Both the position numbers and the translations under genes were made by a program. Positions 46,457 through 59,864 of a DNA stretch of 64,000 nucleotides are shown in pieces. The DNA is taken from assembly GCA_016858145.1 (NCBI GenBank), contig JAEHOE010000018.1:434001-498000 (forward strand), in the 5' to 3' direction. The stretch comes from Edaphochlamys debaryana (taxonomy: Eukaryota; Chlorophyta; Chlorophyceae; Chlamydomonadales). The first letter of the stretch is position 1, and the number at the start of each line of letters is the position of its first letter. The notes under the pieces are model-generated. The model searched no databases, was not told the origin of the DNA, and saw only the letters and a list, made by a program, of their open reading frames with translations.

Positions 46457-47290
46457 GTCTTCTGCGCTCTATGCTCATTGCAATGGTAAATAGGTTCCCT
46501 CCAGGCGTCCTGGGGCCAGCTGTGAGCAGAACCCCACAGAACCCCACACCAATGCCGGGGGGATGCTATGAAGCCTCTGCCTATCAAAACGCAGGGTTTG
46601 GCCCGAGCGCATTCTCCCTCCCGGCCAACCCCCACATGGCAGACCCTTGACAGTATCTTGTTATGCAAAGGTTAGTCCAGGCAGCGAGCAGTGCAAACAA
46701 TAGCGAAGAGGCTTGCAGAAATGAGCACCCCGCTAGTGACCACCCCACGGCATGGTCCAGAGTTGGCGCTTGCAAGGACCTGATAGGAACTAGCGTCGAA
46801 GGGTAATATGTAGATTTTGATCAAAGCAGGTCACACCGCCTGGCAAATTGCACCTCAAGCCGCAACTCTCAATCCCCAGTGAATGTTCGACAGAATGAGC
46901 AGCCCTGAATGAAGTTTGGAAGATATCCTCATTCGTTCCGCACTAGATAGAGTACAGCTTACGTACGGCTTGAGGAAAGGCTCGACAGGGGTGTAGTATC
47001 AAATCACTCCATGTCTCATACGGTGGTGCTTCCCCAACGCAACCGGGCCCCACGGATGCCTCAATCCTGCTTGCACAGGACGATGGCGGCACGGAAGTAC
47101 TCATCAATGGGGGCGCTCCCCCAAGGCTCCATCCCGTGGTGACCTCCCAGCGCAGCACACCCAGGGGTCCACCCTAGCCCGAGGACCTGCCCGCTGTTTG
47201 GGCGCGCCAAGCTGGCGGACGCTCATAGCGAGCGGCATGCCTCGAGCCGTGGCTTCAATTCGTGCAGGATGTTCCCAGCCCTTGCCGCGT

Positions 47291-50200
47291 TCAACGCCGC
47301 AGCTTCTCAATCCCGCGCTGCAGCAGCGCCTTCAGGGCTTTGCCCAGGCTGCCTGAGCGCCTGCGTGCCAATGCCCCATCCAGGCCCTGCTGCCCGTGGC
47401 TCTCAGGCCCCTCGGCAGCGCCAGAAACCTCTCCGTGGCCCACGCCGCCAGCCCTCTTCCCCTTGGAACTGCTGTCCGCGCCCTTGCCCGAGGCCGCCGC
47501 TGAAGTCAGCGCCGCACCCTCGGGTCCGGCTGGCCCAGCCCCCATGTCCTCGTGGGTACTGGTAGCCGCCCCCGCGCTCGTGGCTAGGGGCGTGGTCCCC
47601 AGGAACTGCGTCGAGCCCGAGCCCGCGGAGGCCCACCTCAATGACACCCGGCTCGAGAGCGGGGTGCAGATGAGCGACGCAGCTGAGGGCACGCCCCGCC
47701 TGCTTGCGCTGCGTGCCTTGGCGGGCGGCGGCGCCGTCGCGGCACTGCCGTCCTTGTCCATGTAGGTGACGTCCTTGCTGGCCATGCATGCTCCCCTCGC
47801 TTTCCTGGCCGCCGCCGAGGCGAGAAGGATGGCGTCCTCTTGCGCCTCGGACTCGTCCTCCTCTCGCACCACGTGCGCTGGATCCAGCAGCCCCATGCTC
47901 GAACGCCGCTCCGACAGCTGCTCCCGCAGCGCCTGGACGTACAGGGACGATGCGTACGGCGCCGATGAGGGCCGCGGCCCGCTGGAAGCTGCTGCGGCGG
48001 CGGCGGCCACTTCCAGCTCGGCAGCCGAAGCGGACGCTGCGGTCGCCATCCCGGCCTCACCACCCAGGGCCGCTCCTGCTGTTGCGAGTAGGACCAAATG
48101 CGACGCGCGGCCGCGCCGGGGCAACAGCGAGCCCGCGGATGAGGGAGCGGGTGCGTAGCCCAGGGCGTGCGCACCGAACGCATGCGCTGCCCCGAGCTGG
48201 AGGCCGCCCTCCGCCACGTCCACGGCACTGGCCGAGCGGCGCATGCCCTGCTGGCAGCCGGGAGCATGAGGCAGGGACTGTAGCAGCACCTGCTGTTGCC
48301 AGTTGGGGAGCTGAGGTGGGAGCTGTCCAGAGGACGCGCTGCTTGGTGCGAATTGGCTGACGAGGAGCGGCCGGACGTGGGGAGGGAGGCCGGCGTAGCC
48401 TGCTGGCAGAGGCGGAGCGCCCATGGGAGTTGAGGCTTCCGGCCAAGGCTCGACGCCGAGTGATGTGTTGCTTCCCATGTGGCGGAGGTACGCGGCGGAT
48501 AATTTTTGGGCCATGGAGCTGACGGACAGCGTGGCGAACGCGGAGGACTGCATGGCCCCCGCAAAGCCACCGGTCGATAGCAGGTCTTGCAGATAGCCGC
48601 CGGGGACGTAGCTGCCGTCAGAGCTGTGTGGGTGGCATGGCGCAGATGCGGTGCCTCCCAAGAGCTCCAGGGAGTGTTGGGCCACGAAGGGCAGCAGCAG
48701 CGGCGCCGCGGATGGCTCGGAACAGGCAGCAGCGCGGGGGCTGCGGTCGACAGAGCTGATGTGGCCAGCCGTTGGGCCATGGGGCGGAGGCGCCGCCTGC
48801 GAGCTCAAGCCCGAGCCCGAACCCGAGAAGGTAGCCGAAGCGGGCTCTGGGCTTGCTCCTGGCAGGGCCGCTTGGAGGTCTAAGGGCTGTGGCGATGGTG
48901 GAGGCGGTGTGAAAGGCGGCAGAGGCGGTGGCGGCTCAGACGCAGCCGGAGAGGCCGCGGCACGCTGGGGCAGCAGCTTCACCAGTGGAAGCGCTTTCGG
49001 GGGTGACGACGACAGCCGGGCTCCAGCCTCGTGCCTCTCGATGAGGGCAGCCACGGCGGGCGTGCCTACCGCCGCCCTGTGCACGTCCCAGAAGTACGGC
49101 ATCGCCAGGAGCTCGCGCACCGTGGGCCGGTGCCGGGGGTCCAGGCGCAGACACGCCTCCACCAGCTCAAACAGACGCGGCTCCAGCTCGGGAAGCCGCT
49201 GGCGGAGCGTCTTGCGGAGGGGTGGGGGGCTGGTGGCGAGGGCGGACAGGCGGGGGCTCGCCAGCGCGCGAGCGGCCTGGAGCGGTGCCAGGGGCCCCAG
49301 GCAGGTCACGATGCGCCAGAGCTGGTCGGCGGAGGACGTGCCTGCGGGGAGGACAGGTAGCGGGGCTAGGGGTCATGAGCCACTGGAGGAAAGCCTGGCA
49401 CGGATGGCTGGACAATGGCACCATCTGCCTTGGAATAGTTGGAAAGCAAGACAAGTGAAGCAGTTATATCTTGACAGAGCCGTAGCGTGCCTACCCGGGA
49501 AGAGCGCCCTGCCCGTGGCCATCTCGGCAATGGTGCAGCCCAGGCTCCACACCTGCGGAGGAATGGAGGGGTAGGAAGGCACATGCAGGGTCAGCTTGAC
49601 AGCGAGAGAGCACAGACAGGGCAACTCCGCAAGTGCCACCAGTCACCACCTCACATCGGCGCACGCTCCGTAGTGGTCGCTGACCAGGATCTCTGGTGGG
49701 TGGGCAGAGAGGGGGGAACGAGAAGCATTTACAACTACATAGTGACTACATGCCATAGCAGCACACACGCTCGTTCCCTGCCTCCCCCTTGCTTGGGCGC
49801 CCCCACTCGCCTGGCGCCCGGTACCAGCGTGTGACGCAGTAGCTGGTGAACTTGTCGACCTCACGGGGACCGCACTTGGTGGGGCGGGCAAAGCCGAAGT
49901 CACACAGCTTGGCGACGCCGGTTGCGGGATCCAGCAGCACGTTGGCGGGCTTGATGTCGCGGTGGAGCACCTGCCAGGGCGGGGGCAGCAGGTAGGGTCA
50001 CTGGCACCGACGCAGGCTCCACATCACCTCCTCCCGCCTACCCTCCCACCCGTGCTTGCCCCCGCCCCCCAACCCGTCCCCACCTTCTTGTCGTGCAGGT
50101 ACGCCACCCCGCTCAGCAGCTGCCACGCCAGCAGCTTGGTGGCGGCGGGGGCCAGGCCGGTGGGCTGCAGGTCCAGCTGGTCGTGCAGGCTGGGGCCCAC

Positions 50201-50663
50201 GAACTCAAACACCATGTACACACGCCCAGTCTGGGACCTGAACGCTGTCAGCAACTTGACCAGGTTGGGGTGGCGCAAGGCTTCGAGTACCTTAGCCTCA
50301 CGTTTTGCCAGGCGCAGGATCTCCTGGTCCTCGTGGGCCTGTGAGAGCAGCAGGGGTGGGCACGAGGGGAGGGCGGTGCGGTTCAGGTGTTAACCGCCCG
50401 GGGCGGCCGCCGGGGTGACCCCTAGCAGCCCCGGCCCCCTACACATCAGCCCGGCTCGGATTCGTCGAACACCCTTCGACAAAGTTTGTTCCCACTGACT
50501 CCTGCACTCAGTCATGCTACGCGTGGAAGGATGCCGGGGGCCCACTGCAGCAGCTCACCTGCTTGAAAGCCTTGACAGCGACGACCCTCCCCGTCGCGCG
50601 CTCGCGGCACCGCCACACCGCGCCATACGCCCCTTCGCCCACACTAGCCTCGTACTCATAGGC
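47291..50663 (-). CDS. CDKL-like protein kinase K3
   Basis: Paralogue with the same six-exon core: 50559-50663, 50084-50338, 49811-49970, 49655-49692, 49495-49552, 47291-49341; 888 residues from the first homologous codon. Kinase motifs are complete ([44 protein letters not shown]). The loop after APE reads [12 protein letters not shown]. The tail has [13 protein letters not shown]...PPHVRP, a block [19 protein letters not shown] with a following acidic [13 protein letters not shown] that is shared with K4, and a basic end ([16 protein letters not shown]). Unlike K1 and K2, the frame is open upstream of the acceptor-like CCGCGCAG and reaches an ATG at 50798 and further ones to 51056, so an unspliced start is possible. 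Introns are almost identical to those of K4, showing recent duplication or gene conversion. Confidence 0.87.
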
Positions 50664-53659
50664 CTGCGCGGGTGAGTGCGAGCGTCCGATACAAGCACTT
50701 CTGGTCAGATACTTTCGCGGAAAAGCTCGCGGGGGCGAGCAATTTGGAAAGTGACATGCTCTCCCGCCGTGCGGCGCAGGTACCTCCCCCGCCCCCATGG
50801 AGTCCAAGAATGCAAGCAATTCACTCGTGTCTGGCCGCACGCGTTCAGGCGGCGCGCTCGCTAAACCGCCTACGCCTTCGCGCGCCGTGTCACCCGCCTG
50901 CATCACATACGAAGTTCTCTGGAGAACTAGAACAACGAGAGATTCATCTTGCCGGCATGTGGAGACGGAGCTCCTGAATAACTCGGTGCCGCTCGAGTCA
51001 CGTGTGCTCTCGCGAGGCACAAGGAGCGATAGGCTATGTAACACGACTGTATGCATGTAAGAAGAGGACGTAAGAGGCAGGGGCGGGCCTGTGAGGGCCG
51101 CGGCTGGGGAAAAGCGTTTTGCCCGCGCGCGTTGTCCTGAGATCTCGCCCCGAGCAGTCCCCCTCTGCGCTGACCCGCCGGCCTGGGGACAACAAGCTTT
51201 GACGGCTACTTTCTATGTGCTCAGGCGCAAGCACGACGCATGGCTCGGCAAGGTCGCTCGATTTTGAGGCGGAACGCGCCCGCCGCAACGCGCGCTAGCG
51301 AAGGTTCCCACCAGTACGTGCCTGGGATACGCGCAGTCACGGCATACGGTACGTGCTACTCGTGTCTGCACGCGGACATGCCCCTACTGAACTGTGCGCG
51401 TCGTAACAACCCGTCAATGGCGGTCGGGACCGGAGTCCCCCCCACCCGCTCGCCCCCCCCGCCCTAGCGGCCAGGTGTGGGCAGTTCCCAGGCAGCAGTT
51501 CCCTGCCCTCCGTCTGCAGGCACCTGCGCCTACCAGCGCCTTGCTCGCGCCCGATGCGCAACTAAGGGGTGTGTGTAACACACCCGCCAAGCGCGCTGTG
51601 TTCCGTCATTTGTCGGGGAGGACTGGATCGGATATCCCAGTCTGTGAGGGACCGACGACGGCTGGACCAATGACGACTCGCGTGACCCCGCGCCGAGTCG
51701 TGCGCCGCCCAGGAGGCAGGACGAGGCAAGACTGCTCGTCAGTCAAGGGCACTGACGCCGGCTTTGCTGGGGCGGCCCCCGGCCGTACGGCTCGAGTTGT
51801 CTGCCCACGCGGCCGCGCGTACGTCCCGCATACATGGGTTCCCTCCTGCCTGCTGTGCCCTCCGCCAGGTCTTGTGCTTGGACGCAGGCCCACGGCCTAA
51901 CGGGCCGGCGGTGCTGGCAGGACTACTTATGTTGAGTACTCATATACTTGTATAGTGGCCTGGGGGCACCCCTCGGGCTTTCGCCGCCACTCCTTCAGAC
52001 TCCTTGGTCCCCACTCCCCAATCAAGAGACTCCCGGTGTCGCCTCACTAGAGGGCACTAGGCCTTCCCATCCTGCACCCTAAGGGCCCGCGCCGCGGCCT
52101 CCACGCCACCCCGTCGCTGCACCAGTAACAGCACCAGACACCAATCAAATCCGCCGTCCACGCACAGGAAATTGCCCTGCTCTCATGGGACAGACGCATG
52201 GGACAGACCCATCCACCCGAAGCAACCAACACACGTCAGTGGCCCCGAGGAGAGGGCTACCATGGGCCCATCGCAGCCGCCTCGTCCACCGGCGGCCAGA
52301 GTGATGACCCACAAACGCACGGCACCCCGTGGGTGCCCCAGAGCGGATAGAGGGGGGCCCCGCTGCCCCCGACAGCAACCCAACCCAACCCCAGCGCGAC
52401 CTAGCTCAGAACCCAATTAAAGCCAAAGGGCCAGGCCAACGCAAACGGTACGGCAGCTCCTCGAGGCCGCCATTGCGCCACGCGGCACTGCGGGGCTAGG
52501 GACGGCACAAGTTTCTGCTCCCAAGAACCAATCCCTGCAGGGCCCTCAGCCTTGCGTCAGCCGGCCTGTCCCAACACCCTGTGCATCACGACCTATGCTA
52601 TAGGGCGCAGCTTCAATGCCAAGCCCATCCAGTGGGTGCAACAGAACACGCCTGAAGCCAGCCTGTCCGTACAAAATCTGGATGAGCACCAGTGCACGGG
52701 CCCAATGCTGCCCGCGCCCTTAAGGCCGCTCGATGCCTCACGATGCCTCATGACTGGATGCACGTGGGTAACAGCTGCATGCGTGCTCTCAAGGCCGGTG
52801 GCTCCTTCTTATTATGCCACCTCCCCTGCCTCCTGCCGCCCCGACTGCAAGGATTAATAGCTATACATACCATAGAGCGGGGCGCCCAACCGCCCAACTA
52901 ACTTGCATGCCTCATTACGGCCTGAGACCTCGGCCGGGCAACAACGATTACAAACTCACACTACTTTGGCAGTTCTACTGGCTAAGAGGCAGTGTTTCAG
53001 GTCCATGAAATACGGGCCACAGCCAGTGGTGCACAGTTGCACCACCAACCCATACAAGTCATACTCAACACCCAGAATGGGGCTTTTAGGAAGGTAGGCC
53101 AACAGACAAGACCATTTTGGAATCAAGCGCCTCAGGAAGCGGCGGTGCTTAGGCCCACGCGACACGCACGGGCGAAGGAAGCAGCGCCATCTTTCACTGC
53201 TTGATACTTTTACGTGCCTAGGCTGGGCCGGCTTAGGTTCACAGCTGCACCTAGCAGTCGGAAACCCCACAGGCATATGACACTGCCGTGGCCGGGCTAC
53301 TGCTTTGACTGCGTACGAAGAGCAGGGTTGCCATGTCCCCGCCCGATACCCAGTAAGACTCCATCCACGCAGCACGCAATTACAAGCAAGCCGCCCCATT
53401 GCGCCCAATTAGAGGGAGAGTGAAGTCCTATCAAGAGGAGCCCACGGCAATTTGAAGCCTGCCTGCATGCAAGGCTCGACATCTCGTCAAGAAGAGTTAC
53501 GCAGCCCGCACCATGGCGGCGTGACAAACCTAGAAGTGAGCAGCTCTTATCATGCTCAGTCTACAGTGCCCAATCGTGCAGCATGATGTTGGTGCCTTGC
53601 ATGCAAGCTGCATCATCCTTACCATGGGTGCATGCGGCTGTCGCAGTACAGTTGTTGGT
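50664..53659. other. Intergenic between K3 start and K4 end
   Basis: Apart from a possible K3 N-terminal extension up to 51056, no gene was recognised. The stretch holds the K3 promoter region and the K4 3' UTR. Confidence 0.5.
53380..53384 (-). terminator. TGTAA polyadenylation signal of K4
   Basis: TGTAA on the minus strand, 276 nt beyond the K4 stop codon, at a normal 3' UTR distance. Confidence 0.45.
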
Positions 53660-56600
53660 TCAAAGCTTCAGCTTTGCAATTCCCCGCCGCAGTAGGGCAT
53701 GAAACGACCCTGCTAAACTGCGCTTGCTCTTATTGCCCTCTTCCTCGCTCGGACGGCTGGCCGTCTGCTCTTGCTCCGGTCCAACAATAGCGGCACCAAC
53801 CACTCCGCCGCCCGCGCCCGACGCCCTCTTCCCCCTCGCACTCGTGTCTGCGCCCTTGCCTGGGGCCGCTGCTGCGGCTGGCGATGACGAGGCCACAACC
53901 TCCGAGTCTAAGCCTGCCGTGACGTCTTTGCCGATGCCGGTACAGGACGCCACCCCCGCGGTAGACGCTTTGGGCATGGCAACCCAATGTTGACCGGAGT
54001 TCGAGCAGGCCGATGCCCGCCGCGCCGACAGCCGCGCCGTGAGCTCGAGCGGGCTGCCGATGAGAGACGCGAGAGAGGGCATAGCCCGCCTGGCGCTCCG
54101 TGTCTGTGGTAGCGGAGCCCTGGCAAAACCGCCGTTGCTCTCATCGACAGCGGACTTTGGAGCATCCAGGCCGGAGCCCCTCGCTTTCCTGGCCGCCGCC
54201 GAGGCGAGAAGGATGGCGTCCTCCTGCGCCTCGGACTCGTCCTCCTCCCGCACCACGTGCGCTGGATCCAGCAGCCCCATGCTCGAACGCCGCTCCGACA
54301 GCTGCTCCCGCAGCGCCTGGACTTGGAAGGGTGTGTACAGCACTGGCGTTGGGACGCCGCTGGCAGCAGCATGCGCCTCAGCAGGCCACACCGCCGCCGA
54401 GACCTCGCCGCACAGCCCTGCCGCCGCCATGATCACAGGCTGCGAGTGTCCGTGCCTCCCCGGCAACACGCGGGAGGACACAGACAGGACGGACGCCACC
54501 CCAGGCCCGCCTCCCACCACGTCAGCGGCGCTGGCCGAGCGGCGCATGCCTGGGCCGCCCGGGCTGTGGTGCAGGGGCTGCTGAGGCGGCGGCTGCGGCC
54601 ACACGTGCAGGGGCTGCGGAGGCCCCTGACCGCGCTGTGGGCCGGAACCCTGCTGGTTGCCGGTAGTTTCAGGGCGCACGTGGGGCATGGGGCCGACGCA
54701 GCCGGCTGGCAGCGGCGGGGCGCCCATTGGCGTCGAGGCTTCCGACCAGGGCTCGACGCCGAGTGATGTGTTGCTCCCCATGTGGCGAAGCCGGGCCGAC
54801 AGCAGCCCCTGTGCCACGGAGCTGATCGACACCGTGGCAAGGGATCCCGGGCGCCAACTCGTTGACATGACGCTGGTGGGAATGGCAGGCAGGGAGCTGG
54901 CGAGGTGGCCGGAGTGGTGGCTGTGCGTTGGGAGGCTGTGCGACAATGCAGCGGCGTCGCCGGTGCCGAGGTGGCTGTGGGCGACGGCAGAGACCTGGCG
55001 TGTTACCGCCACGGGAAGGGCGGCGGCGGAAATGCAGCCCTGGGAGGGGATCGGAATGCCCACGACTGAGTTGGGTACGACGGCTGATTCGAATGATGTG
55101 GGCCCAAGTCCAACCTCGGGTTGGTCTGATGGGCGCTGGAAGGGCTGTGGCAGCGGGGGAGCCGGCGTGGTAGGCGGCGGCGGCTCGGTGACAGCGGCGG
55201 AGGTGGAGGACTGAGGCAACAGGGCTTCACGGGGCAGGCCCTTCATCTGATGCTGCTGCAGCGGCATCGGGCTGCATGCAGCCTCGTGCCTCTCGATGAG
55301 GGCAGCCACGGCGGGCGTGCCTACCGCCGCCCTGCGCACGTCCCAGAAGTACGGCATGTCCAGGAGCTCGCGCGCTGTGGGCCGGTGCCGGGGGTCCAGG
55401 CGCAGACACGCCTCCACCAGCTCAAACAGACGCGGCTCCAGCTCGGAAAGCCGCTGGCGGAGCGTCTTGCGGAGGGGCGGGGGGCTGGTGGCGAGGGCGG
55501 ACAGGCGGGGGCTCGCCAGCGCGCGAGCGGCCTGGAGCGGTGCCAGGGGCCCCAGGCAGGTCACGATGCGCCAGAGCTGGTCGGCGGTGGACGTGCCTGC
55601 GGGGAGGAGAGGTAGCGGGGCTAGGGGTCATGAGCCACTGGAGGAAAGCCTGGCACGGATGGCTGGACAATGGCACCATCTGCCTTGGAATAGTTGGAAA
55701 GCAAGACAAGTGAAGCATTTATATCTTGACAGAGCCGTAGCATGCCTACCCGGGAAGAGCGCCCTGCCCGTGGCCATCTCGGCAATGGTGCAGCCCAGGC
55801 TCCACACCTGCGGAGGCAAGAGGGGGTAGGAAGGCACATGCAGGGTCAGCTTGACAGCGAGAGAGCACAGACAGGGCAACTCCGCAGGTGGCACCAGTCA
55901 AGGACTCACGTCGGCGCACGCTCCGTAGTGGTCGCTGACCAGCACCTCTGCGGGTCGGCAACCAGGGGGGGAAGGAGAAGCACTGACAACTACATAGTGA
56001 CCACATGCTATAGCAGCACACACGCTCGTTCCCTGCCTCCCCCTTGCTTGGGCGCCCCCACTCGCCTGGCGCCCGGTACCAGCGTGTGACGCAGTAGCTG
56101 GTGAACTTGTCGACCTCACGGGGACCGCACTTGGTGGGGCGGGCGAAGCCGAAGTCACACAGCTTGGCGACGCCGGTTGCGGGATCCAGCAGCACGTTGG
56201 CGGGCTTGATGTCGCGGTGGAGCACCTGCCAGGGTGAGGGCGGGGGAAGCCAAAAGAGGGGCACTGGCACGCGGGCTCCACGCTACGGCACTCAGGTGTA
56301 CCATGTCCCTCCTTCCTGCCCATGCTTGCCCCCCGCCCCCACCTTCTTGTCGTGCAGGTACGCCACCCCGCTCAGCAGCTGCCACGCCAGCAGCTTGGTG
56401 GCGGCGGGGGCCAGGCCGGTGGGCTGCAGGTCCAGCTGGTCGTGCAGGCTGGGGCCCACGAACTCAAACACCATGTACACACGCCCGGTCTGGGACCTGA
56501 ACGCTGTCAGCAACTTGACCAGGTTGGGGTGGCGTAAGGCTTCGAGTACCTTGGCCTCCCGCAACGCCAGACGCATGATGTCTCGATCCTCGTGGGCCTA

Positions 56601-56853
56601 CGAGTAACATACAAGTGATGCAGTTGACCGGCGATACCACGCGAAGGGTTCGAGGTGCAATGCCAACGACCGGTTTCTGGCCTCGGGCCTCGGCCCCTGA
56701 TTTTCGCCCAAGGTTGCCCTCCCCTGGAATGTCTCGATGTACCTGCTTGATGCCCTTGACAGCGACAAGGCGCCCTGTGGCGCGCTCGCGGCATTGCCAA
56801 ACAGCGCCATACGCCCCCTCGCCTACAGTAGCAACATATTCGTAGGCCTGCAT
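53660..56853 (-). CDS. CDKL-like protein kinase K4
   Basis: The one array member with an obvious start: ATG at 56853 gives [19 protein letters not shown], matching the short N terminus usual in CDKL kinases. Exons: 56743-56853, 56343-56597, 56066-56225, 55910-55947, 55750-55807, 53660-55596; 852 residues. All catalytic motifs are present: Lys in [52 protein letters not shown]. The tail carries [13 protein letters not shown]...PHVRP, the 49-residue [11 protein letters not shown]...ARKARG block nearly identical to K3, and a basic amphipathic end ([19 protein letters not shown]). The last intron and flanking exons are about 98% identical to K3 by eye, while the rest of the tails differ strongly. 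A cytosolic or ciliary kinase is inferred from the family; substrates are unknown. Confidence 0.9.
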
Positions 56854-59800
56854 AGTGGAGGATGAAGCAATGGAGGGGTTTGGCATGCTTTCCCGCACAA
56901 AGGCTGGACGGGCATCAAGGCGCAGGTAAGGCATAACCCGCTCTGTCCAAGACAGAAGCAGCCTTAATGTACAGTGTGGGTTCAGATATGGTAGCGCCAG
57001 GCCACCGGTGGCGCAGACACGGTAAGTTCGCCCACGCCGCTTGTGGTCCTCCGCGCTCCTGCGCACCTGCATAGCATGCTGTTGCACCACAGAGGATGGG
57101 TCCGGAGCTGGTGCAGCTGGCGACTGCCTGCCGTGGAGTTAAGTTCAGTTCGCGCACGTGGCTTGCCGGGCTATACAGTGCAGCGGTCACCGCCAACTAG
57201 TGGGGGCGTGCGTATATGAGAATGATGCTGTTCCGGGTGTGTCGTGTTCCTGGGGCATAACCCCGAGGTGCGACAGGCCGTAGAGCGCGTCTCGTCCATC
57301 CTGATCCGGCCGTTCGCGCCCGCAGCTACCTCATTGCACAGCAGCGTGGTTGCCTTTGCCAACACGACCGTCACAGCTGGGCGTGGAGGGGCGTGGAACT
57401 CGGTGGAACGCGGCGCGCCTGCGGAAGCGCGAGAAGTGACTCATCGTACCCTAGCCGGGAAAGGCACGGATGGGCTCGGTGAGGCCGGGGGTCTCGTTCC
57501 TCGTGCCTTAGACCTATGCTAGCTAACTGCACAGCTCAGGATCGCTGGCCAAACGGTCGCGTTCGACGCGTTAGCTCGGCCCGCGTTCGACCCAAGAGGA
57601 ACGCGCCGTGGGCGCTGAGGGGTGACTCAGTCGCGCGAATTGTCGGCTGGGCGTTGCTGGGCGGTTGCTTGGTCGATGGTGCGGCCCTTCACGCGTCTTC
57701 ACGGCGCTCCCCCACCTCGCATGTACCGGTGCGCAGACACGTTGACCTTGGGGCGCGCGCCGCGTGCCTGCCCCGACCGCAGGACACGACGGAGCACGTC
57801 TGCCCTCACACCCGGGCCCGGTACATACCCCGGTTCATTCCCCGGGCTGGGTTCCCCGGGCCGTGCCCTTGCGCACTCGCTTGCCTTCCACATTTGCTTC
57901 AAACCCTCACCCTTGTCATCCTTGTCACTTGGGTTGACGGACCTGCTTGAACATGCATGCATCACCGCAGCTTGCAAGCGAGCATTGGGGGCCTACCGCC
58001 TACTGGCATCTTGCTGCCACGGACTGCCACGTGCGACGTCACTAGCTGGTTAGAGCGTTGCTGACCCAACCCTCTCGCCTTGCTCTTACTCAGCTGCCCT
58101 CAGTCCACAGGCTGTATCTGGGCCCTAGCCTGCACGTGAGCATCCCTTGCCAAGGGCCGAGGCCTCGTGCACCCGGGTCTGGCCAGCAGCTGACCATGCC
58201 ATGTCACTCAGCAGGTGTTCTGTGGTGCGCCTGCCTGGGGCTTCCCTCTAAGATGCATGTCTTCCGGCCGTCACACTATGAGCATGAGAGGTTGGGGACT
58301 GAGTCAGGGTGCTTCCGAGTTCCAAACAGATGACGGCCTCATACAGCGCGTAACGAGGGCTAGGCCCACCGCTCCGCTCGGAGGGCACACCACAGCAGCT
58401 GAACCCTGAAGTCGACATCAGGGTGGGGGCGAACTTGCAACACACCAACTTAGCTAGGCCCAAGAATTCCGAGACTACTCTCGTGCCCTTATTCAAGGCA
58501 CCTTGCGCTACCCTACCTCGTAAGCAACCTGTGGTCAGGGACAGTGACAAGCCTCGACAGGAAGACAAGCGTGACCCTGGCAGCACCTGTAACGGCCCCA
58601 CGCGCCAAGCAGGGACACCACCGGAGAGCGTCCATCCATGTCCACGCATGAATGACTCAGCAGTCGGACTAGCATATGACGGACGCCTAGATGGTCGTCT
58701 GACAGAGCCGAGCGCAGCCGTACATGTCAGGTGTTGAGTGCCCAAGGGCACGTGAGCTGTCCCCCCAAACCCCTGAGCAGGTATACACCAAGCTCGAATG
58801 GAGCCTTATGTAATTAAAACGAAATCTGCCTCCGATAATGGCGGCTCCGCAGAGGGCAGGGGGATGGGAGAACCCCTCTCCCACCGGCCCGCCCCACAAC
58901 CACAAGGGGCCTTCACAGGTCTCGGACGCGCCCTCTGCAATGATGAGAGAACCTACTTAAACGTGAACCCAGCAGACAAATTGAATGTACTGCGACCAGC
59001 AGACGCATACTTTTCCAGCCATGACTTGGCCCACCGTACTCAGCCATGCATCGCCAAGCAAGCGACTCACATAGACCTTCCTCCCACGCACAATGTGTGC
59101 AGCTCACGTTGCGAAAGGAAGAACACTGCACAGGACTCCCGTCTAGTCCGCGCAATCTAGAAGACAACCCGGAGGCTTGCGCCATGCCAGTCACAGATGT
59201 GGCCATGCCTATCGTTCCAGGCCAGCGACTCCTGTATCAACATGCGGGCTAAATTGCCATACGCCAGCTTGGTTACGCCGGTACCATCTCATATCCTCTA
59301 TCTTAAGTCAACCATGGCGCGCAACTGGTTGCCACGAGGGGTGACCACACTCGACGCAGCCAACTAATGCACATCGTTAGACCCATGACAACGACGCCTC
59401 TCAAGCTCTCACACCACTCTCGTGAAGCCACAGGTTATGCATACAGCCCGCAAGAAGCGTTCAGCATGCATGACAGTGATCAAGGCGCGTAGAGTTGAAC
59501 ATGAGCATGGCCCGCTCCCAGTTGCATGCATGCACTCCGCGGCTCACTGGCCGTAAACCGTTGTAATAAGACGTAGATAAAACCATTCCCCCCCGGAGAG
59601 CCTTACGGCGGGGGTCCAGCCCAGAAATTGCGACTTCTTGGTTTGGGCGCGAGACACGTGTGCAGGACTAGATAGAACAACTCAGGTCAAGGCCCTTCAG
59701 CAGTCCGCTAGACTTCGACACGGCCAGTGCCGCCCCGTGTCTCTCAGAGGCTCACCACACCGGAGCGACACACCCGCCCTCGTTGCGTGTGGAGGCCACT

Positions 59801-59864
59801 TGACATATGAAAAGCCCTATCGAGACTCCCACTTATTGTCTTGACGACTACGTACGGTAATGTA
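56854..59864. other. Intergenic between K4 start and K5 end
   Basis: No gene was recognised in 3 kb. It contains the K4 promoter region and the K5 3' UTR, with dispersed hairpin repeat copy D near the right end. Confidence 0.5.
59588..59619 (-). repeat. Dispersed hairpin repeat, copy D (degenerate)
   Basis: The plus strand shows CCCGGAGAGCCTTACGGCGG then GGGTCCAG, a diverged match to copy C in the same orientation. Confidence 0.55.

Larger units (their letters stand above)
43901..47290. other. Convergent intergenic region between K2 and K3
   Basis: 3.4 kb between two 3' ends. No gene was recognised. It holds a 34-bp direct repeat pair (44621 and 44807), a GATGTGGGTCA cluster (45001-45045) and a 32-bp tandem duplication (46393-46456). 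Confidence 0.5.

Noticed and set aside
58798..59252. Small plus-strand frames in the K4-K5 gap
   Set aside because: Short, no recognisable motifs, no supporting splice structure; likely chance frames in 3 kb of non-coding DNA.
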